Shown in pieces: positions 12,209 to 23,215 of a DNA stretch of 64,000 bases (positions are counted from its first letter, which is position 1; the number at the start of each line of letters is the position of its first letter). The notes beneath the pieces are model-generated. The model made no database searches. It saw only the letters and a list, made by a program, of their open reading frames with translations, and was not told the DNA's origin. Made by a program: the position numbers and the translations under genes. This DNA comes from Rhyzopertha dominica (Eukaryota; Arthropoda; Insecta; Coleoptera; Bostrichidae), in NCBI GenBank assembly GCA_025024175.1, contig QCXZ01000041.1:23121786-23185785 (forward strand), in the 5' to 3' direction.

Positions 12209-12504
12209 TTCTCGGGTTTAGGGCAAAATAAAAGATCACTTATTTACTGTCGACGTTTCGTCCAGTGCTTGGGCTTTGTAAAGTCTGTAATTTATTGTAA
12301 GCACAACAGTAATATTCATAATATCGTTTTACCTACTTATAGGTATTTATATACTATTATATATACGAATTTAGGTACAGGTAAGTCAATATTGTGAATA
12401 TTACTGTTGTGCTTACAATAAATTACAGCCTTGACGAAGCCCAAGCATTGGGCGAATCGTTGGCAGTAAATAAGTGATCTTTTATTTTGCCCTAAGCCCG
12501 AGAA
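12209..12504. repeat. Hairpin element nested in the pogo-like transposon
   Basis: The left arm (12209-12324) and right arm (about 12389-12504) are inverted copies of about 115 bp, starting TTCTCGGG and ending CCCGAGAA, with a loop of about 65 bp. It sits between the 5' part of the pogo-like element and its transposase start codon. No clear target duplication was found. The right arm holds a hammerhead-like motif (12428-12464). Confidence 0.8.
12428..12464 (+). ncRNA. Hammerhead-like motif, degenerate
   Basis: Stem I GCC/GGC, core TTGACGA (first C changed), one unpaired base, stem II GCCCAA paired with TTGGGC over a 3-base loop, GAA, then TCGT where an ACGT palindrome would be expected. The inverted partner on the minus strand (about 12247-12285) keeps GAAACGTC but has lost the CTGANGA side. 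Both copies look inactive, but they show the shared origin of the hairpin. Confidence 0.4.
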
Positions 12505-12517
12505 TATATAGATTGTG

Positions 12518-12573
12518 ATGGCCAAAAGAGTTAGAAAGTCTGATGAAGAAATTCAAGATGCAGTGGAGGCTGA
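12518..12573 (+). pseudogene. pogo-like transposase, N-terminal remnant
   Basis: An ATG at 12518 opens a frame beginning MAKRVRKSDEEIQDAVEA, basic and helix-like, as at the start of pogo-family DNA-binding regions. After about 18 codons it runs directly, in the wrong frame, into the sequence encoding the conserved QPLDV motif near the C-terminal end of the catalytic domain. I infer an internal deletion with its junction near 12570, removing the helix-turn-helix/CENP-B-type region and most of the DDE domain. The assignment rests on position within the element and is moderate. Confidence 0.5.
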
Positions 12574-13002
12574 GTGCAACCCCTTGATGTGGCAATTTAT
12601 AGTCCGTTCAAGTCAAGGTACAAACAAGCAATGAATGATTGGCTAACAGGCAATCCAGGAAAATCTGTAACAATATACGAGGTTGCCGAGTTTGTTAATC
12701 CTGCTTTTAGTGAGTCATTTACAATCGGCAATATCTGCAAGAGCTTTAAAAAAACTGGTATTTACCCATTTAACTCTAACATCTTCAACGACGATGATTT
12801 CCTTCCTTCAAGTATAACTGACAGACCTGATCTGACGTCTATAATCCAGGACAGTAGTAGTTCACCTACCGTCTTACAGTCAAGAGTGGATCTAACACAA
12901 AACGACAATATCTTAGACCAGCCATCTACTTCTGCCCCAACCGTCCTTCTACCAGCGGTATTTTACACAAAACTATTACAAAAGAAGGACGAAAAGAGTT
13001 AG
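12574..13002 (+). pseudogene. pogo/tigger-type transposase, C-terminal part
   Basis: The translated stretch (about 142 codons) opens with QPLDVAIYSPFK at residues 2-13 and has FKKTGIYPFN at residues 58-67. Both are hallmark motifs of the end of the DDE domain in pogo/Tigger/Jerky-type transposases, which cut and rejoin DNA in the nucleus. There is no ATG: the frame begins at GTG just after a stop, so this is a fragment and not a gene start. The frame is lost near 13000. The expected continuation (GIISPEILRPYPKAPPRK, typical of these proteins) is readable in the next frame from about 13003 to 13126, so one frameshift separates the two parts. It continues into the zinc-finger fragment below. 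Confidence 0.85.
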
Positions 13003-13126
13003 GAATAATTTCTCCGGAAATATTAAGACCCTATCCAAAAGCACCTCCACGAAAAACAGGTAAAACGTGTAGCCGAAAAAAAGGGAAATGCTCAATTATA
13101 ACAGACACACCTGAAAAAAAAAACTG

Positions 13127-13483
13127 ATGAAGGCGCAAGAAGGAAGAAAGAAAGGTAAGAAGAAGGACGTCAAGAACAAAAAAGTTTCAAAGGCTGCAAA
13201 AAAACAATACACTAGTGACTCAGATACTGACACTCAAATTTCTCTCCGTGATGAATCTCCACCTCCACGAGATCTTGTAGAATATTTAAGTCAACTAGAG
13301 CAAGAAGAATATGGTTCTGAAAATGAAGAAAATACAAGTTATAAGGAAGACGATGATTCTACTTGCATATTGTGTAAAGGTGAATATCGTTTAAGTGCAG
13401 AAGAATTTGTTCAGTGTCGTTTGTGTAATAAGTGGGCCCATGAATCATGTGGAATAACAGGAGACTTAAATTTTTTTTTGTAA
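13127..13483 (+). pseudogene. C-terminal acidic tail and PHD-type zinc finger of the transposase
   Basis: A lysine-rich stretch (residues 1-28) is followed by an acidic Ser/Glu-rich linker and then a cysteine cluster: C80, C83, C97, C100, H105, C108. The spacing fits a C4HC3 PHD-like finger, which some insect pogo-family transposases carry at the C-terminus. The last Cys pair is missing from this frame because a run of T at about 13470-13480 shifts it. FCKKCF is readable in the next frame, so one T gained or lost truncated the finger. A second frameshift separates this piece from the transposase part upstream. Fast mutation of homopolymers, or a read error at that run, would both explain the last break. 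Confidence 0.75.
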
Positions 13484-13801
13484 GAAGTGCTTTTGAAATG
13501 TTATTTTCACAACAGAACGTAGATACCGACCTGTTTTTATGTATCATGTTCCAGTGTCCACTTCATGGGCGTAGCTGTCCATAACAAGGGCAACAGTCCA
13601 TGAAANGGACATTTNACGAAATAAAGTTGAACCGTTTTTTTTTCCTATGACTAACTTTTTTTCCAGATTTTCATNGGAAATTAAATTCGGAAACCTCCTG
13701 CTTGTAATCTAATGATGCAATTTTAGTCTTTTTATTCAAAAGAAAATTTTAAAGCTAAAAAAATAATTATTGTCCGTTTCAAGGAAACTCTCCCCTACCT
13801 A

Positions 13802-16607
13802 AACAAACAAAATATGTAATGTTTGTACGACATCATATATTTACAATTTAAATGTATAAACACGTAATTTATAAAAAAAAATAGTAATCAGTGCATTTAA
13901 AAACAACTTTAAACCGTTTTAGAATGATGGTCAGAATACTATTGCTGTCCCACCACTTGAAAGTAATCTAAATGCAAAACCCACCTTGCAAAAAGATTCA
14001 ACAATTTATGCAAATCTGGTTTACCATAGACATACCATACATATGATAAAATCTAATCATGATTTAGCAAAATACAAATAATATGTGAATAGCCTATCAA
14101 TTAAAGTACACTTTGGAGATTGCGGGGTTTGCTGGTAACCAATTGGGTGTTTTCCACTAATCGCGTATATCCGCGTAACCTAACAAATATAGCTTAATAT
14201 TTTCATAACCTACTCAAATAGTGAGTCACTACATATCATAAAAACTTGTTTTTTATGCTTAGAAATGATTGACAAAAGTGTAAAAATTCAAACGATTTTG
14301 GCTTATGGCAATCGTTTGCTAAATGGTCGAGGTTCTTGACGTCGTAGTTTGTATCACGTGACCAGCCTGGTATGCATAACCAAGGTTACAGTAATCGGCT
14401 GTAATACACTAACCTTGATGCTTAACAGCATAATGGGTTGCTTGTTTCGTCTAGTGTTTCTCCTTGTTGTATAATAGCAGTAGTTCTTGATAACTCTAAT
14501 CCTCCTGTAATTAGTTAGAAAACCACACATCTTGTTACGAAAACAAATAAACAAAATATATAGTTCAGTGTGTCAACAGGGTTGCCAGATTTGTGTGGAC
14601 GATCGTCTCTTACTAAGCTACTCCCAGGGTCGCTACTATAGATTAACCATAAAAGTACTAATTATGTTTGATCAAAAAATTTCTTTAGCATTTATCATTT
14701 ATTTAAAAATAAATGCAAGCCTTTTATACAGGGAGGCATTTATATATCTCATATAGTGCGCACAAGATTTTTAAGAATCTAAGCTTTGAAATACGTATGT
14801 CGATATACTTTTGCCTTACCAGGAAGCAAACCTTTTGAAATTGATTTAAAATCACTAAAATACCTTCAAAACGCTATGCTTTCAATGCTAATTAGAAATC
14901 TAAAGCAGAAATTGCTTTGGGTGAACAATGTATATTTTGTTGACATAACAGAAGGAGGGTCGCCTTTCGCCACTGCAAANATTTGGTCATAAAGAACTGT
15001 TCAAGTATATATTTTATGATAAGGTACGATAAGATCTGGCAACTACTTGTCAGTGTGGTTCCCGCTGTCTTAAATGATCGAAACTCTCCTTGAAATTTTG
15101 ACGTCAGAGAGATCACGTGATCTAATGGGTGCCGCCGCCAACCGTTCAGATCGACCAGTATTTTTCAGTTTGTAAATTATTTCTTTTTGAGATACCAGCT
15201 ACGAAAAGAAAGCGAACAAATGTTTCTTAACATATAACATAACATATTTGGAAAATTGTAAACAGCGAATAGCAAGAAAAAATAATTTAAATAAATATTT
15301 ATTTATATAAAAAATATCACTTTTAATTTAACATTTTAGTATATTATATGTAGTACCTAGGTATAAAAATAAAACGTAAAAAATCAGCCAACACACAAAT
15401 CTTCAGTTTTAATTATGGATTATGATTTTGCTTGGTAACTGTTATTATGGATGATAAGCCTCATCACTTCCATAGATTCAATAGTTCTTTGTTTTTATTA
15501 CAATTCTCTTAAAAATAAACGTTTCTGTACCATAATCAGTTTTATCATTTATTTTGTCTCTTATTAATATGCTCGTTTTGACGCCTTTCTTATGATTTTT
15601 GTTGGTTAGATTGAATGTGCTTTCAAGATTTTTCAAAACTTAAAAATTTTAATTTTTCAGTCTTGAGCTGAGCGTTGTTCACTAAACTTACGAAAGGTAG
15701 CAATTTTTTTATGATCATATTGGATCCGCAACACAATGATTTTTTTTGTTTTAAACTCTATCAACCCTAAAGTATGTAAGGAGGCACACGACTGCTTATG
15801 TTCAAAGGAACCTTTTCTTTTGTTTTAGCCTATGAATCTATCAGAAATGATAAAGATTTCCTCTGTATCGCCATTAAACTAAAACAAAAATTTCCGAAGG
15901 GAGTCAAAATCTGCCGAGGATATCACACATTTACACGTGGACGTGGACACATATGTCCTAAATTCATATATGGTAGAGGAGGTAGTCAGCTTTGGGCTAA
16001 AATGAAATGACAAAGATTACCTAATCATCCAAAGTTTATTTCACTGAACTCTTTTTCAGTTAAGAGTTTTCCAATGGGCTCAAACACTCATTGGACAATC
16101 GACAATGTAGGCCTCTGTAGTTACAGACCGTAGCAATTTACGTCGTAGTTCAAAGCCACCGCTAGATAGCGCAGATAGGTCTCTACTTACCGACCATACC
16201 TGCCTAGGTCGTAGGTTGTAAAGCCATAGCTAGATGATTTATTTACGGTTTTCACAGAATGACGACCAAAGTGTGGCGTAAAACGTGTCCACGTCAAAAG
16301 TTATACCACTCTATAAAACAACAGCAAATAACCCTTGTGCGCGATCCTTTTTTGTTTCCAAATAACCACAAGAAGCTTCCCTGCAATGTTTGTGATTGAC
16401 TACCATTCAAAGTAGAAACTATGTACTCACCTGAGATCAGTTTCTTGATTTCGGTAAAATTTAGACACCTTTAGAATTTGTTGCATTAAACCATTTTACA
16501 ATATGAGTAATTAAATTGGGGCAGTTTATCTTTCTGAAAATAGAAATCCTGATGGATATGTATTAAATAGACCGCGCGCTATTAACTGAACTTAAATTCT
16601 TAACTTT
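13802..16607. other. AT-rich non-coding stretch; weak terminal repeats near 14575/15050
   Basis: No coding domain was recognised. A GTTGCCAGAT-type sequence at about 14580 and its complement at about 15030 give a possible 20-bp terminal inverted repeat around roughly 480 bp, but the match is short and no target duplication was seen. The rest is AT-rich with homopolymer runs. Confidence 0.35.
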
Positions 16608-16802
16608 TAGTATTAAGAAAACACTAGACACTTGATCGGTTCAGTAATGTTTAAGTATTATAAACTCGACGATCGCTTCGGGCAGATATCTCATCATCAT
16701 CGTCATCTATCCCGAATGATAGCCTATGACCTGAAACATTCGTCGAGTTAATAATCAATATTATAAAACAGTTCAAGTGTGTAGCGTGTTTTCTTAATAA
16801 CA
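16608..16802. repeat. Short foldback hairpin (~62-bp arms)
   Basis: The left arm begins TTAAGAAAACAC and ends ACTCGACGA. The right arm is its complement, ending GTGTTTTCTTAA. The loop (about 16675-16740) holds TCATCATCATCG and GACCTGAAACATTCGTC, which faintly recall the hammerhead-like loops of the other hairpins but without a foldable core. Confidence 0.65.
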
Positions 16803-17248
16803 GTAAAAATGTTCTATCAGGTGCCATGCAATTAATTAATTTACTTTTAGTACGATTGTATTACAGTTTTTGAGACAGATTTTTTGCCGAATATCGGAAA
16901 AACAGAAATACCCAAAACTAAAATAAAAGTAACATCTAAATTTATTATTTGCAAGAATTTTTTAACCTTTTGTTGACACTTTTTACCTGATTTTGTTACT
17001 TTCGGCTAAATTTTTTTTATTAAATGTCCACGCTCATCCTGTTAGTTTAAAACAATCAACGAAATTTCACTTTTTATCGGGATATTGCTGCGTTGCAATC
17101 AGCTATACTGAATTCATCTGCTATAAATCGGCCATCTGAATGGTAGTGGAGACACGATGTAGATGGCGGAGTTTGAACCTTTGAAACCTTGAAACTTTCG
17201 GGGTAGTTTTATAAAGTGTAGGCGGGATAGGTTAAAAATTAAAATATA

Positions 17249-18026
17249 GAGTTGGGAATTACGCAATCGCTCGCGCTTGTTCGATACCGACAATGGGCTC
17301 ATTTCGGTGGCTGTTGGAATATTTGTTCAAAATAAAAATACACAAACATAGGCGAGTTATAATATGAAAACTTGGAAACCTGTCGAAATACATAATCGTC
17401 TACACTTGCTCGGTATTGATGCCGTTTTTTCACGCGCTACTTATTATTATTACTATTATTTCCAAATACAAAAACGGAATTGTGTTAACTTCAATACGAT
17501 TCTATCTAATAGAAGCAGTTAGTTGCTTAATTATTATAATCATTTTGGTTATTAACATGACGTAAGCTTTTAATTTCAATAATGTTTACAGAAAATAATA
17601 TGAGAATAAAATTCAACACTGATACGAGTAACAACATCTCATTGAAAATTTAAACAGAATACAGAAATGAGATTATCACGCCATATGCAATTTTTGGTAA
17701 GTACGATTTATGTACCTATACCCATAACTAAGCCATATAGGTATTGCAATGTTGTACATGCTAATCCTTCTGTATAGGGCAACACAAAAGAATCCTTCAG
17801 GTTGAAGGGTATAACTGTGAAATCTAAATTTGAAAATCATTAACACCAACTGCAACTAGATCGCATGAGGAAGCGAAAGATACCGAACTAAGCCGATGCG
17901 CGGTGTCGAATCTATTCTGACCGACGTTTCGCCCACTTTATTCCGATTGCGAATATTATTCCGATTATTAACATCTTCGGAATCGGAACATCCCGATTCT
18001 TTCAATCATCCGATTATTCCCAACTC
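17249..18026 (+). mobile_element. TA-flanked terminal-repeat element, copy 1 (778 bp)
   Basis: It begins GAGTTGGGAATT and ends ATTATTCCCAACTC, with TA immediately outside both ends (17247-17248, 18027-18028). The same terminal sequence and TA flanks occur at 60045-60846 in the opposite orientation, and the right end alone occurs at 31033-31224. It has no coding capacity. TA duplication with short terminal repeats suggests a non-autonomous member of the Tc1/mariner group. Near the right end it is dense in GGAATCGGAA-type motifs on both strands. Confidence 0.8.
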
Positions 18027-18028
18027 TA

Positions 18029-21000
18029 TTAAAATATGCTTACGAAAAGTGTTATATAATATGATATAGTAAGTAGCATAGACAACTCCAAAATGAGATG
18101 CACTGATATGATGGATTTTGCATCTGGTCCACTCATATAATCGTTATATATTACATTTAAGTAACCAGGTCGTTCACGCCATCAATTTTTTATACTAGAT
18201 GATGTCGTACGCGAGCACTCTCTCGCAATCAAACGACTACAGAAAACTGCGTTGCCACAATGATCTTCTATGCATTCGAAATAGTTATGAAACAAATATT
18301 AGTGTTTTTAGCAAAATTCTTAACCAAAGTTACTTTAATATACTTTAATGCTAAAAAATATGATACAGCGTTACGAACCGTGTCATGACAAAGATTTCGG
18401 TGCGTTGCAAAATTTTAATAAGCGGGATAAGTACTTAAGGTATAAATTCTTCGATGCAAATTATTAAATAAATTCAGCAAAGTTGCAAGTTGACACAAAA
18501 TAACATACTATAACGACATCCAAATGAAGATGTGAACGTCTTTAGAGAGGTCATGCCTATATATTTGTATTATGTCGTGCTATTCCTACCTGGTATCAGC
18601 TAAAAGTACTTGGTGTCAAAAACTTTGCTTGTTTGTTTAAGTTTTGAGAAGTCATCGTTAAACTAGCAATCAGTGTACGTCTTAAGGATACTGTTTTAAC
18701 CCAGTGTTTAACACAGCCCTAATTATCACACAATCACTACTCAATTTGCATTAAATCTTCATCATCCTTTAATAGCATGCAACTTCCCACCGTTTAACAA
18801 AGCAAATCGCAGTGCTCGAGCGCCAAAATTAAACCTGATTATTCTATTATTCATGCGGTCCGCCTTAATAAACAGCCATTTTGTACAACAGGAACGTGAT
18901 TATAATGGAATTTAGCGAACTCATCCGGCGACCGCTATATTTTCGGAAGTGTACGACGCTCCTTGGGCGATGTTCTTCTACCAACTTCCCGGAATATCCC
19001 ACAGGCTACAGAAAATTACACGTTTAACGACTATTACGCAGGATAATACAATGGAGTTAAGTGAGCGGGTAGGCCCGACCTAATAACGTCTCGTCCGCGA
19101 ACATCGTGAGGAATATCGACAGCGATTTAGCCTCATCTTCTGCGTAAACGGTAACATAATGCAATGTGAAACGCAGTATGGAAGCCCTTTAGATTGGGAT
19201 CTACTATACGTAACACTCCTTCATGTATAGAAGTGAACTACTGACATTTTTATATATTTTGCTTGTTAAAGAATGAATGTTCATTATAACGTTTTGAATC
19301 TAAGGATTATGTTTTCTAAATGGCTGCCATTGCGATATTTGCATTCTGAGTGATAGCAGCGAAAGGGTTGCAAGATGCGTTTAAAGCTTCTGAGTAAACT
19401 GTGCTAATTTCAGTCGGGATGAAGTGTCTTTAGTCTACCAGTGAAGGGGGTTGGACGATAAACACTTTAGGTATAAGGCATACTGCCGTTTTGCGATATG
19501 ATTTGCTCAGGTAGCCACAATCGTCATAAAATACACATAGATTTTGTATGCATGAAATCTTATAGATTCAAAGCAGTGGCGACTCGTGGACTTTAAATTT
19601 GATAGTGCTGCACAGCACAGACACAAAAATTGAAGACAAATATTTTTTTTATTTGAAACTTTTAAGATCGCGTTTTCTATCACCTGCCAAACGTTGGCAG
19701 TGTATTTCGAGGACACCATGTAAATCGTTTCGCTATTAGCCAGTTTTTCTCTCTGCAACGCACATATATTTGACAGTTAGTACCTATTGCCGGAATCTAT
19801 GTAATAATTATTACTACTTATTAATACGACCTTCTATACAACAATTACTCTTAAACAGAACAAGTGACTTTATCGTACTTCAAACTTGTAGTGATATTAT
19901 GTATCGTTCGATGAGAAATCAGAGTGCATTAATTTATTAGCCTGCTCTTGAAGCATTTAGTCAAATTGAAGCAATTATATATGTATTTTCTCCTCGTTGA
20001 TAGTGATAGTGAATGACTAGCCATACCCACAAAACTAGAGAATTTTGTTATTACACATACGCGGTATATTTAGTTTTTTATCACAATTCGGCAAGGGTTA
20101 ATTTAAAAAAGTACCAGCTTATAGATAAGTAATTTAGTTGGGAACATTTTATCATAAAGCTATTTTTGCGATAAAAGTCATCCCAACCGAGATATAGCGG
20201 AAAAAGTACATTTTTGCCTATATTTTGTTAAAAAGATGGGATTCCCGATAAAAGTTTTGGTAGCAAAATGTGGACCGATTAGTAGCACCCCTGATCCCAA
20301 GGCAAACAAAGAACTAGACTAGTGTACAATTTTTGACCACGGCATACCTCTTCCTGGACTATATAGAAAGTTTTAACATGTATTCTTGCAGAAAAAGGCG
20401 TTAAATTTCTGGGACAAAACAGGATAATCCTATTTTTCGTCTTGCGCAGCAAATCGAAGACATTTCTGGCCTACTGAAGATTCAATGTTTTGAGATAAAA
20501 GTAAAGCTTGCATTAGTTCTTAATTTTAAATTCAGATGATTGCTATTGTGTACAGATGATACTTGCAATCAATAGCTGCTTTACCACAATTGAGTACCAG
20601 TTTATGCTGAGGTTTCTACAAAAGTCCAAATTAAATAAAAGAAAACGTGACTCACACGTCCCACAATTCCAAACCTCATAATGTATAAGCAATGCTAGAT
20701 TCTACCGTAATATATTGTTCTCTTCGTCTCCTTGACATTCAAACATAAATAATCGAATTAACTCAAGGACTCCTTTTAACAGGGTCCTGAATCTTAATCC
20801 ACAAGAACGGTNACTAAGGTGATTTCCGAGAAAAATAATAATGGGTCCAAATTATTTGCCGCGAGGCGGCAGAACGGGTGTCAAAAAGCTTGTACCGGTA
20901 TTAGTATGTGTCACTCCTGTGTGTGAAGGTATTTTGGTGCCATCAGGTAGAAATATTAATAAGAAGAAGGTATTTCCGGACACCAATTATAGGTCCTTTC

Positions 21001-22157
21001 CTATCGACTATCTCGGAAATTCTTTTAGTAGGAGGGCAAGGCGTTTGTCACATATTAATTAGCGTGGCTGGATATTGATCATTGGCCGTCTTATTTCTTT
21101 AGGTAAACAAAAAACACTAAATCATGGGAACTACTTTTAAGTAAACTTCTGCTTATTATAATAGATATGTGTATACAAGTCGATGTTGGTAATTCAAGAC
21201 TTTACGGCATGCTCTTGTATCTTGTTTTATGAGTAATAGATTTTGTGGGTTGTGGGTTTGTCTCTGCTGTTTAATACTTGTAGGTAATATCCCTATAAAA
21301 ATAACATTTTAATTGAAAGTAGAAGATGCCATGAACAGTGGTTCAAATCAAAATAGTTTTACACGCAAAACGTGTACATTGGTAGTTACTAGCTTTGTAA
21401 TGCTAGTATAGCTACGAGAGTTGTTACTTTCCTACTTGATAAATCTCTCAAGGCAGGCTGAAAATATGCTTCATACCACAGTTGATACGCCATATGCTGC
21501 TATGCACTTATTTCACTTTGTGCGGTACAACTTATTTAAAGTAGGGCAAGCAATAAACTCCGATAATTGTGAAAATTTATCGGCGAAAGGCTTGTAAAAT
21601 GTCAGCTTGAAAAATATCTAAAATAGTTAAACGCAATCCCACACGCTTAACGCGTCCACGAAATGATTTAAGATCTAGTAACCTTGTGACTGTCTAAAAA
21701 TATAAATTAGTTTCTTCGGTTTTACAAGAAATACTTTCGAAATCAGCACGAATCAGGATATTTATGTAAATCGTTGCTCAAGGTGTTTTAATTGAAAACG
21801 ATACTTTACGTGCATTTTAGGAAACTCTTGCAAGATACAAGTCTTCCCACAATCTGTATGGCAAATAACATTAACGAAAGTTCAGAAGAAAAATGTGACA
21901 AGTACCCGTAATAAGTGAAAATTGGAAAATATCCGTGTCATGTAAATTAAAATGGGAATTACGTATTACTACTACTTTTGCACCGGTGCTAGATTTACCA
22001 GAAAAAAAAATTGAATTGAACATTATATTTCATATATCATATTATAGTGCTTTTTTAAGCTGGAGACTATGACATTCGTAGTTTCTTAAAGACCAAGTGA
22101 TTCAAGGTATGTCGACCTGTAAGCTACACGTAAAGAGTACCTACTCTTTTTTCTTAA
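18029..22157. other. Non-coding stretch; balanced island at about 18770-19180
   Basis: No recognisable protein domain or repeat partner was found. The island at 18770-19180 has balanced composition. Another mixed stretch at 20790-21065 has a 73-codon open frame rich in Arg/Gly/Val with no family motif, which I cannot call a gene. The remainder is AT-rich. Confidence 0.4.
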
Positions 22158-22195
22158 GCTGAGCTTTCGAATTTATTTAAATTCTTCTTCGGAGC
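22158..22195 (-). ncRNA. Hammerhead-like motif in the tail of a Penelope-like element
   Basis: Read on the minus strand: stem I GCT, core CCGAAGA (one change from CTGANGA), one unpaired base, stem II GAATT/AATTC, GAA, palindromic stem III AGCT, cleavage-position C, then AGC, which pairs with GCT. It lies about 170 bp downstream of the stop codon of the GIY-YIG fragment on the same strand, where PLEs are known to carry hammerheads. It has a different sequence from the 3.7-kb copy but the same architecture. Confidence 0.5.
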
Positions 22196-22364
22196 ATCTA
22201 CATTCAGCTTAATTAATACAACAAACTATATGGAACCTTATATATACTTACAGAAATTTAAGGCTAGGTGTAAGTGATAAATATGCGCAACACTGTTTTT
22301 TTACAAAATAAGTTTTTTCTACCATAAATGACTTGTGTCAAATAAATTAATTATAATTTGTTTT

Positions 22365-22784
22365 TTATGTCATTTCCTTTGATAGCAGATATGTGTATAT
22401 ACTGCTTAATTGTTGTGTGCCCGATTTTTTATTCATTACATTATTAATTTTGTTGATGTGGTACATTTCCAAGATTAGCCTTTTACTGGTATTAATTTCA
22501 GTATCTAATATTTTTACCCCATCCCAACCTATCGTGTGGTTGTTGTTGACCGCGTGTGTGGCTAATGCACATCGGTCTCTTTTCATAGAAATATCGCTTT
22601 TATGTAATGATATGCTGTTCTTTACCCACTGAGATGTTTGACCCACATATATGCTATCACAACTGTTACATTTTAAACAGTAAATTACATTGGATTTGAA
22701 TTTTGTTGGTGTTTTTGATTTTAATTTAGTAAACAAATCCGAACACTTTTTGATATTGCGTCTTGCAATTTTAATATTTTCCAA
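22365..22784 (-). pseudogene. Penelope-like element, GIY-YIG endonuclease domain
   Basis: The 139-residue frame contains the PLE-specific Cys-rich entry to a GIY-YIG nuclease: YCLKCNSC at residues 35-42, then IYVGQT (45-50), a DRCALATH segment (70-77), an NNNH segment (80-83) and LEM (105-107) with the conserved Glu. In PLEs this domain nicks target DNA for reverse transcription. The conserved Arg of the second motif appears replaced within NSISLHK. The N-terminal ATG is internal to the parent polyprotein: reverse transcriptase sequence lies upstream on the same strand, so this is the C-terminal end of a larger protein. Confidence 0.88.
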
Positions 22785-23215
22785 ATTAAATAACTGGGTA
22801 AACAGTTATCTAAGAGATGATCCATCACTTACTGGGCCAATAGTGGACTAAGTGTCGACCGCATGATACAGCCAAAAACTTGTTTGTAAAATGTATTTTC
22901 TTAAACAAAATAGATATTGTCAAAAATGAATGATAATAGCATTTGTAAAAATTGTTTTTTACGTTTATTTATGTCTTCTATTTTTGGACATTTGAAATGT
23001 GGATCTATTACTTCCCAACGTTCTCCCAGTATTTTAACAGTTAATTCTTTAGATATATTGCCATATAGTGCTTTTTTAATATACACTTGTAGGTTAGATT
23101 AAAATATCAAAGCAGATTTGCTTCGATATTTTTTTTCACTTAAGCCTTCTATTTCATCATAGAGATGCAAGTCTAACACATTTGCTTTAGAATAATGATA
23201 TTTTGGGCTTTTTTC
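22785..23215 (-). pseudogene. Penelope-like reverse transcriptase, fragment with large deletion
   Basis: Upstream of the GIY-YIG domain the same strand encodes a decayed reverse transcriptase. About 22901-23086 reads as an open stretch (61 codons). After one stop, a segment at about 22800-22900 translates to FYKQVFGC then LSPLLAQ and VMDHLLD, matching the conserved PLE finger/palm motif with one in-frame stop. Immediately after VMDHLLD the sequence jumps into the linker before the GIY-YIG domain, so the catalytic YxDD segment and thumb are deleted. The PLE assignment is firm from motif order; the deletion is inferred from family architecture. Confidence 0.75.

Larger units (their letters stand above)
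11605..13799 (+). mobile_element. pogo-like (Tc1/mariner superfamily) DNA transposon, defective
   Basis: The terminal inverted repeats begin GGTAGGGGAGAGTT at 11605 and end with the complement (ACTCTCCCCTACC) at 13799. About 30 bp match on each side, including a subterminal GGACA. Both ends are flanked by TA (11603-11604 and 13800-13801), the target duplication expected of this superfamily. Several further copies of a GAACCGGACA-like subterminal sequence occur between 11620 and 12050 and may be transposase-binding sites. Inside lie a transposase start, a nested hairpin, the transposase C-terminal part and a PHD-type finger, in different frames. The 2195-bp length suggests that most of the catalytic core is deleted. 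Confidence 0.88.

Noticed and set aside
14568..15052. Possible small element with GTTGCCAGAT inverted ends
   Set aside because: The match is about 20 bp with gaps and without target duplication. Kept only as a remark in the stretch description.
22393..22632. Hydrophobic 79-codon plus-strand frame
   Set aside because: Mirror reading of the GIY-YIG domain on the minus strand.
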